Positions 42,879 to 44,307 of a stretch of 44,307 nt of DNA are shown piece after piece. Positions within the stretch are counted from its first letter, which is position 1, and the number at the start of each line of letters is the position of its first letter. The stretch is from Vicinamibacteria bacterium (lineage in GTDB: Bacteria; Acidobacteriota; Vicinamibacteria; Vicinamibacterales; UBA8438). A model generated the notes under the pieces. The model saw only the letters and a program-made list of their open reading frames with translations. It did no database searches and had not been told where the DNA came from. The stretch lies in the NCBI GenBank assembly GCA_022821235.1, contig JAJEEA010000465.1, positions 1 to 44,307 of the forward strand, given 5' to 3'. The position numbers were made by a program, and so were the translations under genes.

Positions 42879-44307
42879 TCAGAACAGCGACAACTGCTGG
42901 TCGTCGCCCACCACCCGGTCGAAGTCGAGGCCGAGGGCGGCCAGCACCGGCTCGGCCACCGGCCGGACCTGCTTGTCGACGTAGTGGTCCCGGTCCGGCG
43001 CATGCTGCAGCGCGTCGAGGGGCTCCGGGCCGGCGACGGTCACGAGGTAGGAGACGATGCGGCCCGGCCGGCGGGACTTCCGGGCCGCGGCCACGTGCGG
43101 CGGCGTGCTCGCGGTGTACGCGGCGGGGCGCTTCCGCAGGCCCTTGCGGTAGACGAGCTTGTCGTCGAGCTCGCCCCGCCGGAGGGCGGCGACGGTGTCG
43201 GCGAGATAGCCGTCCACCGGCTCGCCCGCGAAGAGCCGCGCGTAGAGCTCGCGCTGCACGTCCTTGGCGAGCTCCGTCCAGTCGCGGCGCACCACCTCCA
43301 TGCCCACGAACTCGACCTCCCGGCGGCCGTCGACGAGCCCCGCGTAGCGCTTGCGGGCCCCGCCGCGGCCGCGGCGGACGGACGGCAGGACGAGCTTCAC
43401 GTACAGCTTCTCGAACTCCAGGTCCAGGCGGCTCTTCACCTGCCACTCGGCGGAGACGTGGGCGGCGACGGCCTCGTTCAGCTCCCCGGCCAGGCGCGGG
43501 CCGGCGTCCCGGGCCTCGCCCGCGGGCAGGCCGGAGCGCACGAAGAGGCTGTCGGTGTCGCCGTAGAGCACCTCGAAGCCGCGTTCCTCGAACCAGCGCT
43601 TCGACCACCGCAGGAGGCGGCGGCCCATGCCGGTGACGGCGTTGGCGACGGCGACGTTGTGGAAGCGGCAGGCGGGGGTGCCGAGGACGCCGTAGAACGA
43701 GTTCATCAGGATCTTCACGGCCTGCGACGCGACGGCATCGCCGGCGCGCTTCGCCGCCTCGCGTTGCGGGAACAGCTCGTCGAGCATCGCGGGGAGGATG
43801 GCGTCGCCGCGGCGGAACGCGGCGTCGTCGGAGAGACGCACCACCGCCTCCCCCGGCGCGGGGTGCTCCACGTAGCCGAGGGGATCGATGTTGAACGTGC
43901 GGATGACGCTGGGATACAGGCTCCTGAAGTCGAACACCCACACGTTCTCGTGGATGCCGGTGACCGGCTCGAAGACGTCGCCGCCGGCCTGGTGGCGGGA
44001 CACCCGGGCGTCGTCGGACCGCACCGTCGGCGCCACGATGCCCCGCCGGCCGAGGGCCGCGAGGTAGAGGAAGTCGAACGACGCGATGCTCGCCGACACG
44101 CGGTCCGGGGTCATTCCGGTGAGGCGGCTGCGGGCCACCGCCAGGGTCACGAGGTCGAGCTTCTGCACGATCTCGAGGGCCAGCCGGGCGTCCGTGCGGG
44201 CGTAGTCGACGAAGGTCTCGAGGTCGTCGCGGTACCGCGCCTGGATCGCCTGGGCCCGGCCGCCGCCGGCGGCGTTGCGGCCGCTGGCGGGCTGACGGCC
44301 GCTGGCG
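42879..44307 (-). CDS. polB: DNA polymerase II (family B), 5' part outside the window
   Basis: The last ~476 residues of a PolB-type polymerase; the N-terminus lies beyond the right edge. The visible part starts in the 3'-5' exonuclease domain (FVDYARTDARLALEI fits Exo III). Polymerase motif A is DFRSLYPSVI, motif B is KILMNSFYGVLG, and motif C is YGDTDSLF with the catalytic Asp residues. The C-terminus ends QLSLF, a beta-clamp-binding peptide like that of E. coli Pol II. The enzyme does damage-tolerant or repair synthesis. It converges with the small two-gene unit. Near the edge the residues ASGR are repeated (ASGRQPASGRNAAGGG), a low-complexity stretch. Confidence 0.93.
   Translation of the reverse strand, partial: ASGRQPASGRNAAGGGRAQAIQARYRDDLETFVDYARTDARLALEIVQKLDLVTLAVARSRLTGMTPDRVSASIASFDFLYLAALGRRGIVAPTVRSDDARVSRHQAGGDVFEPVTGIHENVWVFDFRSLYPSVIRTFNIDPLGYVEHPAPGEAVVRLSDDAAFRRGDAILPAMLDELFPQREAAKRAGDAVASQAVKILMNSFYGVLGTPACRFHNVAVANAVTGMGRRLLRWSKRWFEERGFEVLYGDTDSLFVRSGLPAGEARDAGPRLAGELNEAVAAHVSAEWQVKSRLDLEFEKLYVKLVLPSVRRGRGGARKRYAGLVDGRREVEFVGMEVVRRDWTELAKDVQRELYARLFAGEPVDGYLADTVAALRRGELDDKLVYRKGLRKRPAAYTASTPPHVAAARKSRRPGRIVSYLVTVAGPEPLDALQHAPDRDHYVDKQVRPVAEPVLAALGLDFDRVVGDDQQLSLF

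Overview
The window is a GC-rich bacterial chromosome segment. It most resembles Acidobacteriota, perhaps a Vicinamibacteria-type lineage. Pointers are a VWFA-related acidobacterial protein, planctomycete/acidobacterial-style cytochromes (heme CxxCH plus DUF1587/1595/1592/1588/1585) paired with Tat-exported DUF1552 proteins, exported ankyrin proteins, plant-type leucine-rich-repeat proteins, and many exported proteins of unknown role. The lineage is inferred from gene content; no rRNA is present.

Layout. 1-4.7 kb: a 5'-nucleotidase-family enzyme running off the left edge, then an accessory patch with a Fic AMPylase, a Phd/VapC toxin-antitoxin pair and an AT-richer HEPN-type gene. 4.7-13.6 kb: exported or membrane enzymes (gamma-glutamyltranspeptidase, a 4-TM protein with an M29-like peptidase, an NHL propeller, a twin DUF2911-like protein, a cytochrome/copper-monooxygenase-like protein), with an orphan VapB antitoxin next to a vapC stub. 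14-22 kb: a VapBC pair, then the module PSD1-type cytochrome / DUF1552 / ankyrin, a small c-type cytochrome and another VapBC pair. 22-28.7 kb (minus strand): a region built by tandem duplication, with two LRR genes, one 5'-truncated VWFA-related gene, the last ~48 codons of a second, and two paralogous zinc-metallopeptidase lipoproteins. 29-34.3 kb: an SGNH hydrolase fused to a domain that also occurs as a separate gene at 32.7 kb, a two-gene unit of unknown function between them, and a NIPSNAP protein. 34.6-40.2 kb (minus strand): a second cytochrome / DUF1552 / ankyrin module, its cytochrome split by an in-frame TAG. 40.5-44.3 kb: a sulfatase, a small unknown two-gene unit, and a PolB-type DNA polymerase II running off the right edge.

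How it fits together. Most long genes carry Sec, Tat or lipoprotein signals. The segment reads as periplasmic or surface degradation, redox and binding functions, broken up by small toxin-antitoxin units. No rRNA, tRNA, CRISPR array, transposase or phage gene was recognised. The less ordinary features are the twice-occurring cytochrome/DUF1552/ankyrin module, an intergenic repeat (three copies) lying beside its ankyrin genes, the LRR-VWFA tandem cassette with asymmetric decay, the TAG-split cytochrome, and a probable leaderless vapBC operon with two matching palindromes.
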